64,000 bases of DNA, taken from NCBI GenBank assembly GCA_015059905.1, contig SUZN01000004.1, forward strand, positions 124,001 to 188,000, in the 5' to 3' direction. The notes under the pieces were generated by a model, which saw only the letters and a program-made list of their open reading frames with translations, made no database searches and was not told where the DNA came from. Position 1 is the stretch's first letter, and every line of letters starts with the position of its first letter. This DNA comes from Rikenellaceae bacterium (GTDB lineage: Bacteria; Bacteroidota; Bacteroidia; Bacteroidales; Rikenellaceae). This document shows, in pieces, positions 42,751 to 51,649 of the stretch. The position numbers and the translations under genes are program-made.

Positions 42751-42787
42751 GAGAGGGTATCGCATTTGTGCGGTATCCTCTTTTTTT
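42751..42787 (+). terminator. Terminator of the isomerase pair
   Basis: GAGGGTATCGCA with its complementary partner TGCGGTATCCTC, then seven T, 20 bases after the stop. Confidence 0.92.
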
Positions 42788-42953
42788 GTGCCGCAAGAAG
42801 AGAAAAATAAAATCTGTCAAAGTGTAAGATGTTTCGCTGTAAAAATAAAATAATGTAAGCACCGTAAAGGTTTTTATTTATTAAAAGCGGCGATAGAAAG
42901 TATAAAAACGCCTTTGTGAGTGGCTGAGGAGCGATAAAATTTGTTGGTAATAA
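42788..42953. other. Intergenic region without recognised features
   Basis: AT-rich sequence between the isomerase terminator and the cold-shock promoter. I see no gene, repeat or clear secondary structure in it. Confidence 0.5.
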
Positions 42954-42984
42954 TTTGTAAATTAAAAAATAATTGCTACCTTTG
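42954..42984 (+). promoter_or_regulatory. Cold-shock gene promoter
   Basis: TTTG at 42954-42957, 19 bases, then TACCTTTG at 42977-42984. Gives a leader of about 40 bases to ATG 43032, much shorter than the thermosensor leader of E. coli cspA. Confidence 0.8.
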
Positions 42985-43031
42985 ATATAGAGCTACTAAC
43001 AAATTAGTGTTTTATTAAAGTATTTTTAGCT

Positions 43032-43241
43032 ATGGTCGGTAAAGTAAAATGGTTTGATAGCAAGAAGGGATATGGCTTTATCCTCACCGACGAGGGTCGT
43101 GAGGTATTTGTTCATTATACAGGTATTATTGCCGAGGGATTCAAGGCTCTCACCGAGGGTCAGAACGTGGAGTTTGAAATCGGCAGTAATGACAAGGGCG
43201 TGCAGGCGGTAAACGTGACTGTCGTCCCACGCAAGGAGTAA
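43032..43241 (+). CDS. Cold-shock domain protein
   Basis: A single cold-shock domain of 69 residues that binds single-stranded RNA and DNA. RNP1 is KGYGFI and RNP2 is VFVHY. Opening MVGKVKWFDSKKGYGFI is canonical. It probably melts RNA secondary structure as a chaperone or antiterminator. It stands alone with its own promoter and terminator. Confidence 0.95.
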   Translation: MVGKVKWFDSKKGYGFILTDEGREVFVHYTGIIAEGFKALTEGQNVEFEIGSNDKGVQAVNVTVVPRKE

Positions 43242-43267
43242 TCTCTCATAACCAATCTATTTTTTTA

Positions 43268-43309
43268 GAAGCGTCACTCTCCCAAATTGTGGCGCTTCGA
43301 TTTTTTTTT
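43268..43309 (+). terminator. Cold-shock gene terminator
   Basis: GAAGCGTCAC pairs with GTGGCGCTTC (43289-43298), followed by about nine T. Confidence 0.9.
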
Positions 43310-43348
43310 GAATTGTCGCAGAGTTTTTTTTGTGCGGCTAAAGATTCA

Positions 43349-43382
43349 ATAAAAACCTGCCCAACTCGCAAGTTGGGCAGGT
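43349..43382 (-). terminator. Terminator of the degenerate TlpA-like gene
   Basis: A perfect twelve-pair hairpin ACCTGCCCAACT/AGTTGGGCAGGT with a four-base loop, T-run on the minus strand side (43351-43355). Directly after the gene's stop. Confidence 0.9.
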
Positions 43383-43407
43383 CGAAAGCATAACCATTAA
43401 AATGTTA

Positions 43408-44523
43408 TTATCTCATCAGCGCATCCAGCTCAAACGTGAAACCGAAGTTGTAGTCTGATGTTTGATTTACAAATACTCCAAGCTCCTCGCCCTCGGGTGA
43501 TAGGATGACTTTAGTGGGGTAGTTGTTGCCTGCGTGCTTTGCAAACAGAGCCTCCCACTTAAGCCCTTTGGCGCGAAGCTCTTTCTGCCATAATGCTGGG
43601 TCGTGGCTCTTGCAATTTATAATCACAGCCTCAAACTTATCCCCGTATTTACCTTTGGCCTCAAGCAGTTTAGGCATACCGCGCATCCATCCGCCTTGCT
43701 TTGTTCCCCAGAAGTAGAGTACGGTGTGCTTGCCTGCAATCTGCTCTTTGGTAACCTCCTCGCCATCGAGCATCTTCATTGTCATACCATCCTCTTCTAA
43801 CGCAAACACCGTCTTCGCCTTCTCTACCATCACGGCATTTTCCATCTGACTCTTTACTGGTGCAAACTCGCCTTCGAAGATGCTGTCATCTACCGTATTG
43901 GCATACTCTGCCATATCTTTGAGATATACCATAAAGAATGCAGAAGCTTTGCTTGCGGGATGTCCTTCGATGAAGTTTGAGTGTGTGGTGCTCAACAACT
44001 CCTTCAACTCGCTCTTCTTTGCATCAATCTGTTGTGGCGTGAGCTTCTCCTCGTGTGTGCCCCACATTAGGTCCTCATAGTCGTGCTGGTATTTGCGGAA
44101 CTCGCTCTTTACTGCCGAGATGTCCTTGTTTACCTGATTACCCTCCTTTACGGTTGTTGTGATGTAACCGTCAGCCGAAACAGCATTTATCTCTAGACGC
44201 TGACCTGGGTAGAGAATGTTGAGAATCTCACCCGATGGGCGCAACCAACGTTGCGAACCATTGCTGTGGCGGTAATCCATCGAGTAGATGCAGAAGAATA
44301 TAGGCTCATCCTCTACGTCGATGTCAATCTTCAGCTTGCCGTTCTTCAGTATCAGGGTATCAATCTCCTCCATACCTCGACGGGTGAGGAATTCGTGTAA
44401 ATCGCAGGTGGATAAGAATACAGTATCGTTTGTCAGACCCTTATAACTTACCTCAAGGTTGTGTTTAGGTGTGCAGGCAGCCATCGCTGTGACCACCGCA
44501 ACAAGTGTCAATAACTTTCTCAT
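43408..44523 (-). CDS. TlpA-like thioredoxin-fold lipoprotein that lacks the CxxC active site
   Basis: A 371-residue lipoprotein (lipobox MAAC, Cys17). The N-terminal half is a DUF4369-like beta domain (about 20-130), then a helical linker. A thioredoxin fold begins at about 240. Where TlpA proteins have WCxxC, this reads FWGTKQGGWM (271-280), with no cysteine in the site at all. The cis-proline strand NNYPTKVIL is kept. So the fold remains but thiol chemistry is not possible; a binding role is likely. Own promoter and terminator. Confidence 0.83.
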   Translation of the reverse strand: MRKLLTLVAVVTAMAACTPKHNLEVSYKGLTNDTVFLSTCDLHEFLTRRGMEEIDTLILKNGKLKIDIDVEDEPIFFCIYSMDYRHSNGSQRWLRPSGEILNILYPGQRLEINAVSADGYITTTVKEGNQVNKDISAVKSEFRKYQHDYEDLMWGTHEEKLTPQQIDAKKSELKELLSTTHSNFIEGHPASKASAFFMVYLKDMAEYANTVDDSIFEGEFAPVKSQMENAVMVEKAKTVFALEEDGMTMKMLDGEEVTKEQIAGKHTVLYFWGTKQGGWMRGMPKLLEAKGKYGDKFEAVIINCKSHDPALWQKELRAKGLKWEALFAKHAGNNYPTKVILSPEGEELGVFVNQTSDYNFGFTFELDALMR

Positions 44524-44550
44524 AGGCGTACAATTTGATTAGTAGTATGA

Positions 44551-44581
44551 CAAATATAATAAAAAATTGCATATCAAACAA
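44551..44581 (-). promoter_or_regulatory. Promoter of the degenerate TlpA-like gene
   Basis: On the minus strand TTG (44579-44581), 20 bases, then TATATTTG (44551-44558), about 28 bases before the ATG. Confidence 0.8.
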
Positions 44582-44710
44582 CTTTATGTGAAAGTTTTTG
44601 TCGGGAATTTTGTTGTGATAATAAAATAATTTAATATATCGGTGGCGCACAAGCTATATGTGTGACTGAAATATTATGTGTGTGTGGAGTGTTGGGGTAT
44701 AGAAAAAAAA

Positions 44711-44806
44711 GGGTAAGCTACTCATATCGCACCGCTACAACCTAATACCCTTGCTTGCTTCCACACCTGGGGGATTCTCAGGGAGCTGGTCGTATAAGAC
44801 TTACCC
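44711..44806 (-). ncRNA. ffs: Signal recognition particle RNA, small bacterial type
   Basis: A 96-base RNA on the minus strand. The ends GGGTAAG and CTTACCC pair. The apical loop carries the conserved CCCAGGTGTGGAAGCAAGCA, which matches the Ffh-binding hairpin, and the middle has GACCAGCTCCC and GTTGTAGCGGTGCG as in Bacteroides 4.5S RNAs. A -7 box stands just upstream (44812-44819), and eight T follow the 3' end (44703-44710) as terminator. It works with Ffh, also encoded in this window at 53826. Confidence 0.92.
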
Positions 44807-44811
44807 AAGTG

Positions 44812-44842
44812 CAAAGGTAAGTCAAGAAATTCAAAATTCAAA
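44812..44842 (-). promoter_or_regulatory. SRP RNA promoter
   Basis: On the minus strand TTTG (44839-44842), 19 bases, then TACCTTTG (44812-44819), placing the transcript start at about 44806. The -33 lies within an AT-rich repeat. Confidence 0.85.
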
Positions 44843-44859
44843 ATTAAGAATTCAAAATC
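44825..44859. repeat. AT-rich repeat, second copy
   Basis: Contains AATTCAAAATTAAGAA, the reverse complement of the core at 22821-22851. It overlaps the SRP RNA -33 region. Confidence 0.5.
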
Positions 44860-44944
44860 GACCATATTTTTGCAAAAAACTTAAAAATTGACCTGTTTTT
44901 GCATCGTTCAACCTCGGTTTGTGATATAAAAGCAGATTTGTGTG

Positions 44945-44975
44945 TTGCATTTTTTGAGTATAACTGCTATATTTG
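44945..44975 (+). promoter_or_regulatory. mltG promoter
   Basis: TTG at 44945-44947, 20 bases, then TATATTTG at 44968-44975. It lies inside the upstream open frame and so fixes the mltG start at ATG 45001. Confidence 0.8.
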
Positions 44976-45000
44976 TAAATTAGAAAAATGTAAGCGAATT

Positions 45001-46017
45001 ATGAAAAAGTTATTTATATGGACCTTTGTGGTCGGCATTGTGTTGGGTGCAGCGATTGCTGTGTGGGGTTATATCTCGTTTAAGGGAAATGCTGTGGTAG
45101 AACCCAAGGAACTCTATGTGTCACGTAATACGACCTACGAAGAGTTGCTCGACTCGCTCAAGCCTGCCATCAAGCACCACTTTGCCTTCGACCTCTATGC
45201 TGAGCGTCTGAATCTGAAGGAGAGTTACAAAGTGGGTCACTATGTGGTTAAGGATGGAATGAATGTGATTGAGCTTGTGCGAATGTTAAAGCTCGGCTTG
45301 CAGACCCCAGTAAATGTCACGATGAACAATGTGAAGATTCCTGCTCAGTTGGCAGGTAAGCTCGCTATGCAGTTGGAGGCAGACTCTGCGGAGCTTGTTT
45401 CGGTTTTGACCGACAAGGCCCTTGCCAAGAAGTTGGGCTTTGACTCGCCACTTACGATGTTTTCGATATTTATCCCCAATACTTACGAATTCTATTGGAC
45501 TGCTACGCCCGAGGAGTTTGTTGAGCGTATGTATAAGGAGTATAAGCGCTTTTGGAACGAGGAGCGCGATGCCAAGCGTAAGCGTTCGGGGCTGAATAGG
45601 GTTGAGGTGGCAACACTTGCCTCGATTGTCTATGAGGAGACCCGCAAGGTGGATGAGATGCCGCGTGTGGCGGGCGTATATATCAACCGCCTGCGTACAG
45701 GTATGCCATTGCAGGCCGACCCGACTATCAAATATGCTATGCAGCAGTTTGGTCTGCGCCGAATATTGAAGAGTTATTTGAAATACCCATCGCCCTACAA
45801 TACATATATAAATAAGGGTCTTCCGCCCTCGCCAATATGTATGCCAAGCGTTGAGGCTATTGATGCGGTGCTGAACTTCGAGAAACACGAATATCTCTAT
45901 TTCTGCGCCCGTCACACCTTCGATGGTTATCATAATTTTGCAAAGACATATTCGCAGCACTTGGCGAATGCCCGTCTCTATCAGCAGGAGTTGAACAAAC
46001 GCAAGATAATGAAGTAG
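45001..46017 (+). CDS. mltG: Endolytic murein transglycosylase MltG
   Basis: Inner-membrane enzyme that cuts nascent peptidoglycan and terminates glycan strand synthesis. It is 338 residues from ATG 45001. One N-terminal membrane helix (about 5-25) is followed by a LysM-like region and the YceG domain with ASIVYEETRKVDEMPRVAGV (catalytic glutamate in YEE) and LQADPTIKYA. The longer frame to 44899 contains the promoter, so it is not used. A glycosyltransferase gene follows 3 bases later. Confidence 0.95.
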   Translation: MKKLFIWTFVVGIVLGAAIAVWGYISFKGNAVVEPKELYVSRNTTYEELLDSLKPAIKHHFAFDLYAERLNLKESYKVGHYVVKDGMNVIELVRMLKLGLQTPVNVTMNNVKIPAQLAGKLAMQLEADSAELVSVLTDKALAKKLGFDSPLTMFSIFIPNTYEFYWTATPEEFVERMYKEYKRFWNEERDAKRKRSGLNRVEVATLASIVYEETRKVDEMPRVAGVYINRLRTGMPLQADPTIKYAMQQFGLRRILKSYLKYPSPYNTYINKGLPPSPICMPSVEAIDAVLNFEKHEYLYFCARHTFDGYHNFAKTYSQHLANARLYQQELNKRKIMK

Positions 46018-46020
46018 GCT

Positions 46021-47145
46021 ATGAAGATTGTTGTTTTAGGTCCTGCTCATCCCTATCGTGGCGGCTTGGCGAGCATTATGGAGACTATGGCGCGTGAGTA
46101 CCAGAGTCGTGGTCACGAGGTAAAGATTTACACCTTCACGGTGCAATACCCCTCGCTGTTGTTCCCAGGCAAGAGTCAGTTTGTTACAACGCCAGCACCC
46201 GAAGATTTGCACATTGAGCGTGTGATGAATACGGTCAATCCTGTGAATTGGGTGCGATTGGGTCTGCGCCTGAAGCGTGAGCGACCCGATATGGTGCTGA
46301 TGAAGTATTGGACTCCCTTTATGGCTCCCTGCTTTGGTACGGTGGCACGCATAGCTCGCACGAATGGGGTGACGAAGTTCATCTGTCAGGTGGATAATGT
46401 TGAGCCCCACGAGCACCATATTATTGACAAACCCTGCAATCACTATTATCTGGGTGCAGTGGATGGTTTTGTCTATATGTCGGAACAAGTGGGTGGTGAG
46501 TTGAAGGCTTACACCTCGGTGCCAGCGATTTTTTCGCCGCACCCTATGTTTGAGAATTTCGGCAAGGCGGTGGCGCGCGATGAAGCGTGCGCGAAGCTGG
46601 GGCTGGATGCAGGGCAGAGCTATTCGCTATTCTTTGGCTTGATACGCGACTACAAGGGATTGGATATGTTGCTTGAGGCGTGGGCACGGTGGAGGCCTGC
46701 GGGGCGAAAATTGCTTGTTGCGGGCGAGTTCTATGCTTCGCGAGAAAAGACTTACGCGCTGATTGAGAAGCTCGGTTTGCAAGACGATGTTGTGATGCAT
46801 GAGGGCTTTGTTGCTGACGATGATGTGCGCTATTACTTCTCGGCGGCGGACTCGTTGCTGTTGCCATATCGAACAGCTACGCAAAGCGGTGTCACGCAGA
46901 TTGCCTATAATTTCTCGATGCCTATGCTGGTGACGGGTGTCGGTGGTCTGCCCGAGATTGTTCCCGATGGTAGGGTAGGCGTTGTCTGTGAGCCTTCGGT
47001 TGAGGGTATTGTCGATGGCTTGAAACGTCTCTATGCCGATGGCGAACTTGACCGCCTGAAGGCAAACTTCGCCGAGGAGCGCAAACGCTTCTCGTGGGCA
47101 ACGATGTGCGATAAACTACTTGAGGTTTTCAATATGGCAAGATAA
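46021..47145 (+). CDS. Glycosyltransferase family 4 protein
   Basis: A 374-residue GT-B enzyme. The N-terminal domain begins KIVVLGPAHPYRGGLASIME, and the C-terminal donor-binding domain has FFGLIRDYKGLD and the E-x7-E region PMLVTGVGGLPEIVPDGRVG. It should transfer a sugar from a nucleotide donor to a cell-surface glycan or lipid; acceptor unknown. It is 3 bases after mltG, so translation is likely coupled. Ends at a bidirectional terminator. Confidence 0.88.
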   Translation: MKIVVLGPAHPYRGGLASIMETMAREYQSRGHEVKIYTFTVQYPSLLFPGKSQFVTTPAPEDLHIERVMNTVNPVNWVRLGLRLKRERPDMVLMKYWTPFMAPCFGTVARIARTNGVTKFICQVDNVEPHEHHIIDKPCNHYYLGAVDGFVYMSEQVGGELKAYTSVPAIFSPHPMFENFGKAVARDEACAKLGLDAGQSYSLFFGLIRDYKGLDMLLEAWARWRPAGRKLLVAGEFYASREKTYALIEKLGLQDDVVMHEGFVADDDVRYYFSAADSLLLPYRTATQSGVTQIAYNFSMPMLVTGVGGLPEIVPDGRVGVVCEPSVEGIVDGLKRLYADGELDRLKANFAEERKRFSWATMCDKLLEVFNMAR

Positions 47146-47170
47146 AGCCCCTCTCAATTGGGATTAAAAT

Positions 47171-47212
47171 AAAAAATGGCTATCTCAACGCAAGAGTTGG
47201 ATAGCCATTCTT
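47171..47212. terminator. Bidirectional terminator between the glycosyltransferase and MFS genes
   Basis: AATGGCTATC pairs with GATAGCCATT, extended inside by TCAAC/GTTG; T-rich on both sides. Confidence 0.88.
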
Positions 47213-47228
47213 GTAATTTTTACTGCAT

Positions 47229-48596
47229 TTATTTTGTCATATTAGGCTGCTCCAGACCGTAGCCGTTGCGCTTATCCACGCGCTTGAGGATGAAGGCTAT
47301 GATGATAGAGATAATGCCAAATACAGCGAAGATTGACATTGGGATAGTGTAGTCGTAAGTCACACCCTCGGCAGTCTCGATTGTAGCGTAATTCTGGATA
47401 ACCTTACCAATCATCACAGGCACCATTGATAAACCGATGTTCTGGATGTAGAAGATGATGGCATACGCCGAGCCGAGCTGCTTCATAGGGATAATCTTTG
47501 GCACCGATGGCCACATAGCTGATGGCACCAGCGAGAATGCGATACCCAAAACAATCATAACGAGGATTGCAAACCACCATACGTTAAGGATAGGCAATGC
47601 AAACAACACGTGTACAAGCGTAAGCATAGCCGAACCGATAATCATCAGCGTAGCACCCTTACCCAAACGGTCGTAGATAGAGCCGAAGATTGGCGTAAGC
47701 AGGATTGTGCCGAATGGCAACATTGCGGGAATAAGACCCGCCAACTCTGGCTCAACGCCATACTTGTAAATCATTAACTTTGTGGCGAACTTCAAGAATG
47801 GGAATACGCCCGAGTAGAACAATACGCAGAGGATGGCAATCAACCAGAAGCCTGTATTTGTGAAGATAACCTTCAGGTCGCTGAAGTGGAAACCCTCATC
47901 CTCACCTGTTGCTTGCTCTGTAGCTGCTACCGAAGCATCCAACTTCTTGTCCATTACACCATAAACCAGGTAAGCTACAAAACCGATGCAGAGCAGTGCT
48001 GCACCCAACAATACTGGAGCTGCCACGTCGCCCATAGCGTTAGCAAATGGAAGGCTGCACGCCAAGGCTGCCGCAGTACCGATACGCGCCATAGCCACCT
48101 GCAAGCCCATCGCAAAGGCAAGCTCGTGACCTGTAAACCACTTTGCGATAACCTTCGTTACGGTAATACCTGTAATCTCGGCACCCATACCGAATATGGC
48201 AAAACCGAGTGCTGCAAGGATAACCTGCAAAGGATAACCGAAGAGTACGGTTGAACCGAAATCGCCATCGAGGGCGTACCACTTGATGAGTGTACCAACG
48301 AGCATCAGTCCGCTGCTCATCACACCTGTAAAGCGCACGCCGCACTTATCGAGGATGATACCACCGAAGAAGAGCATCAAAAGGAATACGTTGATGTAGC
48401 CATATGCTCCCGAGAAGAAGCCATACTCATCACTTGTCCAGCCCAGACCACCCTCGGCAGGGGTCTTGGTCAGTAAATCCTCCAGCGGAGCCATCACATC
48501 GGTGATGAAGTAACCGCACATCATCGTGAACGATACGATGATAAGCGCCAGCCAGCGAGCTGCCGCCGAGTCGTTCAATCTTTTTGCCTGTGTCAT
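47229..48596 (-). CDS. MFS transporter, 12 TM helices
   Basis: A secondary carrier of 455 residues with two six-helix halves and a charged loop between (about 210-235). Overall pattern is like the MFSD1-like/OFA-like carriers in Bacteroidales. The loop between helices 2 and 3 reads GGIILDKCGVRFTG, the usual MFS motif A position. Substrate unknown. It follows the TPR gene by 25 bases on the same strand, after era, so the three are probably one transcript. Confidence 0.88.
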   Translation of the reverse strand: MTQAKRLNDSAAARWLALIIVSFTMMCGYFITDVMAPLEDLLTKTPAEGGLGWTSDEYGFFSGAYGYINVFLLMLFFGGIILDKCGVRFTGVMSSGLMLVGTLIKWYALDGDFGSTVLFGYPLQVILAALGFAIFGMGAEITGITVTKVIAKWFTGHELAFAMGLQVAMARIGTAAALACSLPFANAMGDVAAPVLLGAALLCIGFVAYLVYGVMDKKLDASVAATEQATGEDEGFHFSDLKVIFTNTGFWLIAILCVLFYSGVFPFLKFATKLMIYKYGVEPELAGLIPAMLPFGTILLTPIFGSIYDRLGKGATLMIIGSAMLTLVHVLFALPILNVWWFAILVMIVLGIAFSLVPSAMWPSVPKIIPMKQLGSAYAIIFYIQNIGLSMVPVMIGKVIQNYATIETAEGVTYDYTIPMSIFAVFGIISIIIAFILKRVDKRNGYGLEQPNMTK

Positions 48597-48621
48597 AATT
48601 TATTTAAGTTTTGTTTGTAAT

Positions 48622-50616
48622 TTAATCATTCGTGTAGTTCTTCAACGCCTCATACGCCGACATAATACCCAGCTCACCCGCCTTCGAGAGGTCGAGGTAA
48701 CCCTTGCGCGTATCCTTCATATATATCTGCACCAAGCCTCGGTTGAAGTATGCCTCGCCGAACGATGGGTTTAGCTCAATAGCCTTGGTGTAGTCGTCAT
48801 AAGCCTCTGGCAGCTGACCCGAAATAGCGTGCAGGTTTGCACGGTTGTAGTAGCTGTATGCAAAATCGGGGTAGAGCTTGATGGCCTTGTTTATATCCTC
48901 TATGGCATCGTCGTAGTTGTATATGCGCGAGCCTCTGTTCTGCAGGCGGTTTGCAGGGTCGGAGTCGATACTGATGCGCTGGTAGGAGTTGTCTATCGAC
49001 GATATGAAATCAATCATTTCGGCGCGCGTTGTCGAACGGTTTATGTAGAGGAATGGGTTTGACGGATTGTGCGAAATGGCCTGTGTCAAGGTGTTTACCG
49101 CGCTGGTGTACTGCTTGATGAGTGACTGCGTAACACCACGCTGGAATAGCAGAGTCCAGTCGCCCTCCTCCGAGCGAAGGCGTGCGGCGATGTGCTTATC
49201 AAGAGCGATAAGTGAGTCGGGTGCAATGTTGCTCTCGCTGTTGGCGATTGTCAGTCGCTCATCGCCTATCTTCTGCTTGAAGTCCACCATACGCTGTGCG
49301 TAGTAGAGCGAGCCGCGAGCCACCATAGCCGAATCTGCGTTCATTAGCGTGAACTTAAATAGTGGCATCAGCTTGATGTTGGTGTTCTGTGTAGTGGTGT
49401 TCTCCGCCACGTTGTCAAATGAGTTGCCCTTGAGCTTGGCGTCAAACGAGAGCAGTTTGTCGAACTTCTGCGTTGTGTCGGCATAGATAGAGTAGGTGCT
49501 GTCGCTCAAACGTGATTTGTACTCCGCAATTTTGCGCTCCGCCACCTGACGGTCTTGTCGCGCCCCCTTCATATCGCCCATCAATGAGCGCAGGTAGCTG
49601 CGGTTGAGGTAGGCGTTGGCGAAGTCGGGATAGAGCTTTATGGCGTGTGAGTAGTCGGCAATAGCCTTCTCCACCTCTCCTGTCTGCGTATAGAGCCCCG
49701 CACGGTTGTAATATACAAGCACATTGTTGGGCGAGTAGAGTGCCACGCGGTCATAATCCTCCAGAGCGCGGTTATAGTCGCCAATCTGTGAGCGCACAAT
49801 GGCACGGTTGAAGTAAGTGAGCGAGTTTGTTGAGTCCAGCTCTATGACGTGGTCAAAATCGCTCAATGCCAACATCGGGCGCTTGGTGTCGGAATATACC
49901 AGTGCACGGTTGAAGAACGACAGAACATAAGTCGAGTCGTGCGAGATGGCTATGTTGAGGTCATCCTCTGCCTCCTTGAAGCGTTTTTGCTGCATCAAGA
50001 GCATACTGCGGCGGTTGTAGCCGTTGGGGTCTTCGCGGTTGGTGCGGATGGCGGTGGTGAAGTTTTCGTAAGCCTGCAATGTGTCTTTCAGGTATAGATA
50101 ACTCATACCTCGGTTGATATATACATCGGCAACCTTCTTTTCGTGGCGGATGAACATATCGAAATCCTCTATCGCCTCCTTGTACTGCTTGTTCAGCAGA
50201 CGTGTCACTCCTCGGCTGTAATATGGGTTTGGCAGGTCGGGGCGCAACTCTATCGCCTCGTGGAAATCCTGCAAAGCGTCGTCGTAATTACCAAGTCGTG
50301 AGCGTGTTATGGCTCGGTATGTAAAGGCGTTGGTAAAGACAGGATTCTTCTCTATGGCGAGTGTGAAGTCAGCATCGGCACCCAACAAATCGTCCATATT
50401 GTATTTGGCAATACCGCGCAGAAAATAACCCTCATAAGCGTCACCGTCGAAGCGCAGTAACACGTTCAGCACACGGATAGCCTCCTGGTAGTCGTTGTTG
50501 GTCATCAACTTACGACCCATATTGAAGAAATAATCCTTGTTATACTGCGTGCTGGCGCATAACGCCCAGAATGCGAGTGCGAGAGTGAAGAGTATTTTAA
50601 GTAACCTTTTCTGCAT
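48622..50616 (-). CDS. Exported tetratricopeptide-repeat protein
   Basis: A 664-residue protein with a signal peptide (about 1-22) and a long array of TPR units, two blocks of repeats at about 30-340 and 480-660 separated by a less regular region. Repeats have the typical alternation (NRGMSYLYLKDTLQAYENF, YNRALEDYDRVALYSPNN). Periplasmic or surface scaffold by analogy. Begins 53 bases after era. Confidence 0.85.
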   Translation of the reverse strand: MQKRLLKILFTLALAFWALCASTQYNKDYFFNMGRKLMTNNDYQEAIRVLNVLLRFDGDAYEGYFLRGIAKYNMDDLLGADADFTLAIEKNPVFTNAFTYRAITRSRLGNYDDALQDFHEAIELRPDLPNPYYSRGVTRLLNKQYKEAIEDFDMFIRHEKKVADVYINRGMSYLYLKDTLQAYENFTTAIRTNREDPNGYNRRSMLLMQQKRFKEAEDDLNIAISHDSTYVLSFFNRALVYSDTKRPMLALSDFDHVIELDSTNSLTYFNRAIVRSQIGDYNRALEDYDRVALYSPNNVLVYYNRAGLYTQTGEVEKAIADYSHAIKLYPDFANAYLNRSYLRSLMGDMKGARQDRQVAERKIAEYKSRLSDSTYSIYADTTQKFDKLLSFDAKLKGNSFDNVAENTTTQNTNIKLMPLFKFTLMNADSAMVARGSLYYAQRMVDFKQKIGDERLTIANSESNIAPDSLIALDKHIAARLRSEEGDWTLLFQRGVTQSLIKQYTSAVNTLTQAISHNPSNPFLYINRSTTRAEMIDFISSIDNSYQRISIDSDPANRLQNRGSRIYNYDDAIEDINKAIKLYPDFAYSYYNRANLHAISGQLPEAYDDYTKAIELNPSFGEAYFNRGLVQIYMKDTRKGYLDLSKAGELGIMSAYEALKNYTND

Positions 50617-50669
50617 AGTTATTGCTTGCCTAAAGTGCGGCTTTAGCTCAAACGGTGAAACTCACTGAT

Positions 50670-51551
50670 TTATTGCTGTTCATAACCGAAACGGCGGAGC
50701 TGACGCTCGTTGTTGCGCCAATCCTCCTGCACCTTCACAAAGAGCTGCAAAAAGACCTTCTTTTGCAGGAAACGCTCCATATCCTCGCGCGCCTGCTGAC
50801 CTACGCGCTTCAGGCGCTCACCCTTATGTCCGATGACGATGCCCTTCTGCGAAGTGCGGGCAACATAGATGGTAGCCGAGATGCGGTCGATGGTTGGCTC
50901 CTCCTTGTAGGTGTCAATCTCAATCTCGCAGCAGTAGGGTATCTCCTTGTCGTAGTTGAGGAGTATCTTCTCGCGGATAATCTCCGATGCGAAGAAACGC
51001 AGGGTCTTGTCTGTAAGGGTGTCCTTGTCGTAGAAAGGCTCTCCCTCGGGCAGACGCTCAAGGATAGCATCCAGCACGCCGCCCATACCAATCTTCTCCT
51101 TTGCCGATACGGGGATAACCACCGCCTCTGGCAAGCGGCTCTGCCACTCGGTGGCCAACGCCTCGAGCTTGTCGGGAGTGGTGAGGTCAATCTTGTTGAT
51201 AACGACGATTGTTGGTATTCCGCTGCGGTTGATGCGCTCCACGATAGCCTCCTGGCGGTCGCTCTGCTCAACGGTGTCGGTAACGTAGAGTATTACGTCG
51301 GCATCATCCACCGCGCCGTGAACAAAGTTCATCATCGACTCCTGCAACTTGTAGGCTGGCTTCAGGATGCCTGGGGTGTCGGAATAGACAATCTGAAAGT
51401 CCTCGCCATTTACGATACCCATAATGCGGTGACGAGTGGTCTGTGCCTTTGATGTGATGATTGACAAACGCTCTCCTACGAGGGCGTTCATCAGAGTAGA
51501 TTTACCCACGTTGGGGTTACCTATGATGTTTACAAAACCAGATTTGTGCAT
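50670..51551 (-). CDS. era: GTPase Era
   Basis: Ribosome-associated GTPase needed for 30S maturation. It has 293 residues with the G1 loop GNPNVGKS (11-18), DTPG, NKID, and a C-terminal KH domain (GHKGERLKRVG). Complete and of normal length. It has its own -7 box at 51585 and heads the era-TPR-MFS run. Confidence 0.96.
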   Translation of the reverse strand: MHKSGFVNIIGNPNVGKSTLMNALVGERLSIITSKAQTTRHRIMGIVNGEDFQIVYSDTPGILKPAYKLQESMMNFVHGAVDDADVILYVTDTVEQSDRQEAIVERINRSGIPTIVVINKIDLTTPDKLEALATEWQSRLPEAVVIPVSAKEKIGMGGVLDAILERLPEGEPFYDKDTLTDKTLRFFASEIIREKILLNYDKEIPYCCEIEIDTYKEEPTIDRISATIYVARTSQKGIVIGHKGERLKRVGQQAREDMERFLQKKVFLQLFVKVQEDWRNNERQLRRFGYEQQ

Positions 51552-51584
51552 CTTTTCAGTCTAAAAGAGTTTAATATTAACTCG

Positions 51585-51592
51585 CAAAGATA
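51585..51592 (-). promoter_or_regulatory. -7 box for era
   Basis: TATCTTTG on the minus strand, 33 bases before the ATG, directly after the terminator of the upstream lipoprotein gene. Confidence 0.75.
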
Positions 51593-51596
51593 ACCA

Positions 51597-51626
51597 TAAA
51601 AAAATACCCATACAAATGTATGGGTA
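51597..51626 (-). terminator. Terminator of the OMP-lipoprotein operon
   Basis: TACCCATAC and GTATGGGTA arms with a four-base loop, then a long T-run on the minus strand. Confidence 0.9.
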
Positions 51627-51649
51627 AAAATGTCGGTCAAAATGGCTCT

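Noticed and set aside
45286..45960. A 224-codon open frame on the minus strand opposite mltG
   Set aside because: It is fully antisense to a well-conserved gene, has no promoter or recognisable domain, and has composition typical of a reverse-frame shadow. The same holds for other long antisense frames, for example opposite acyl-CoA dehydrogenase, the fimbrillin/LamG gene and the GH127 genes.
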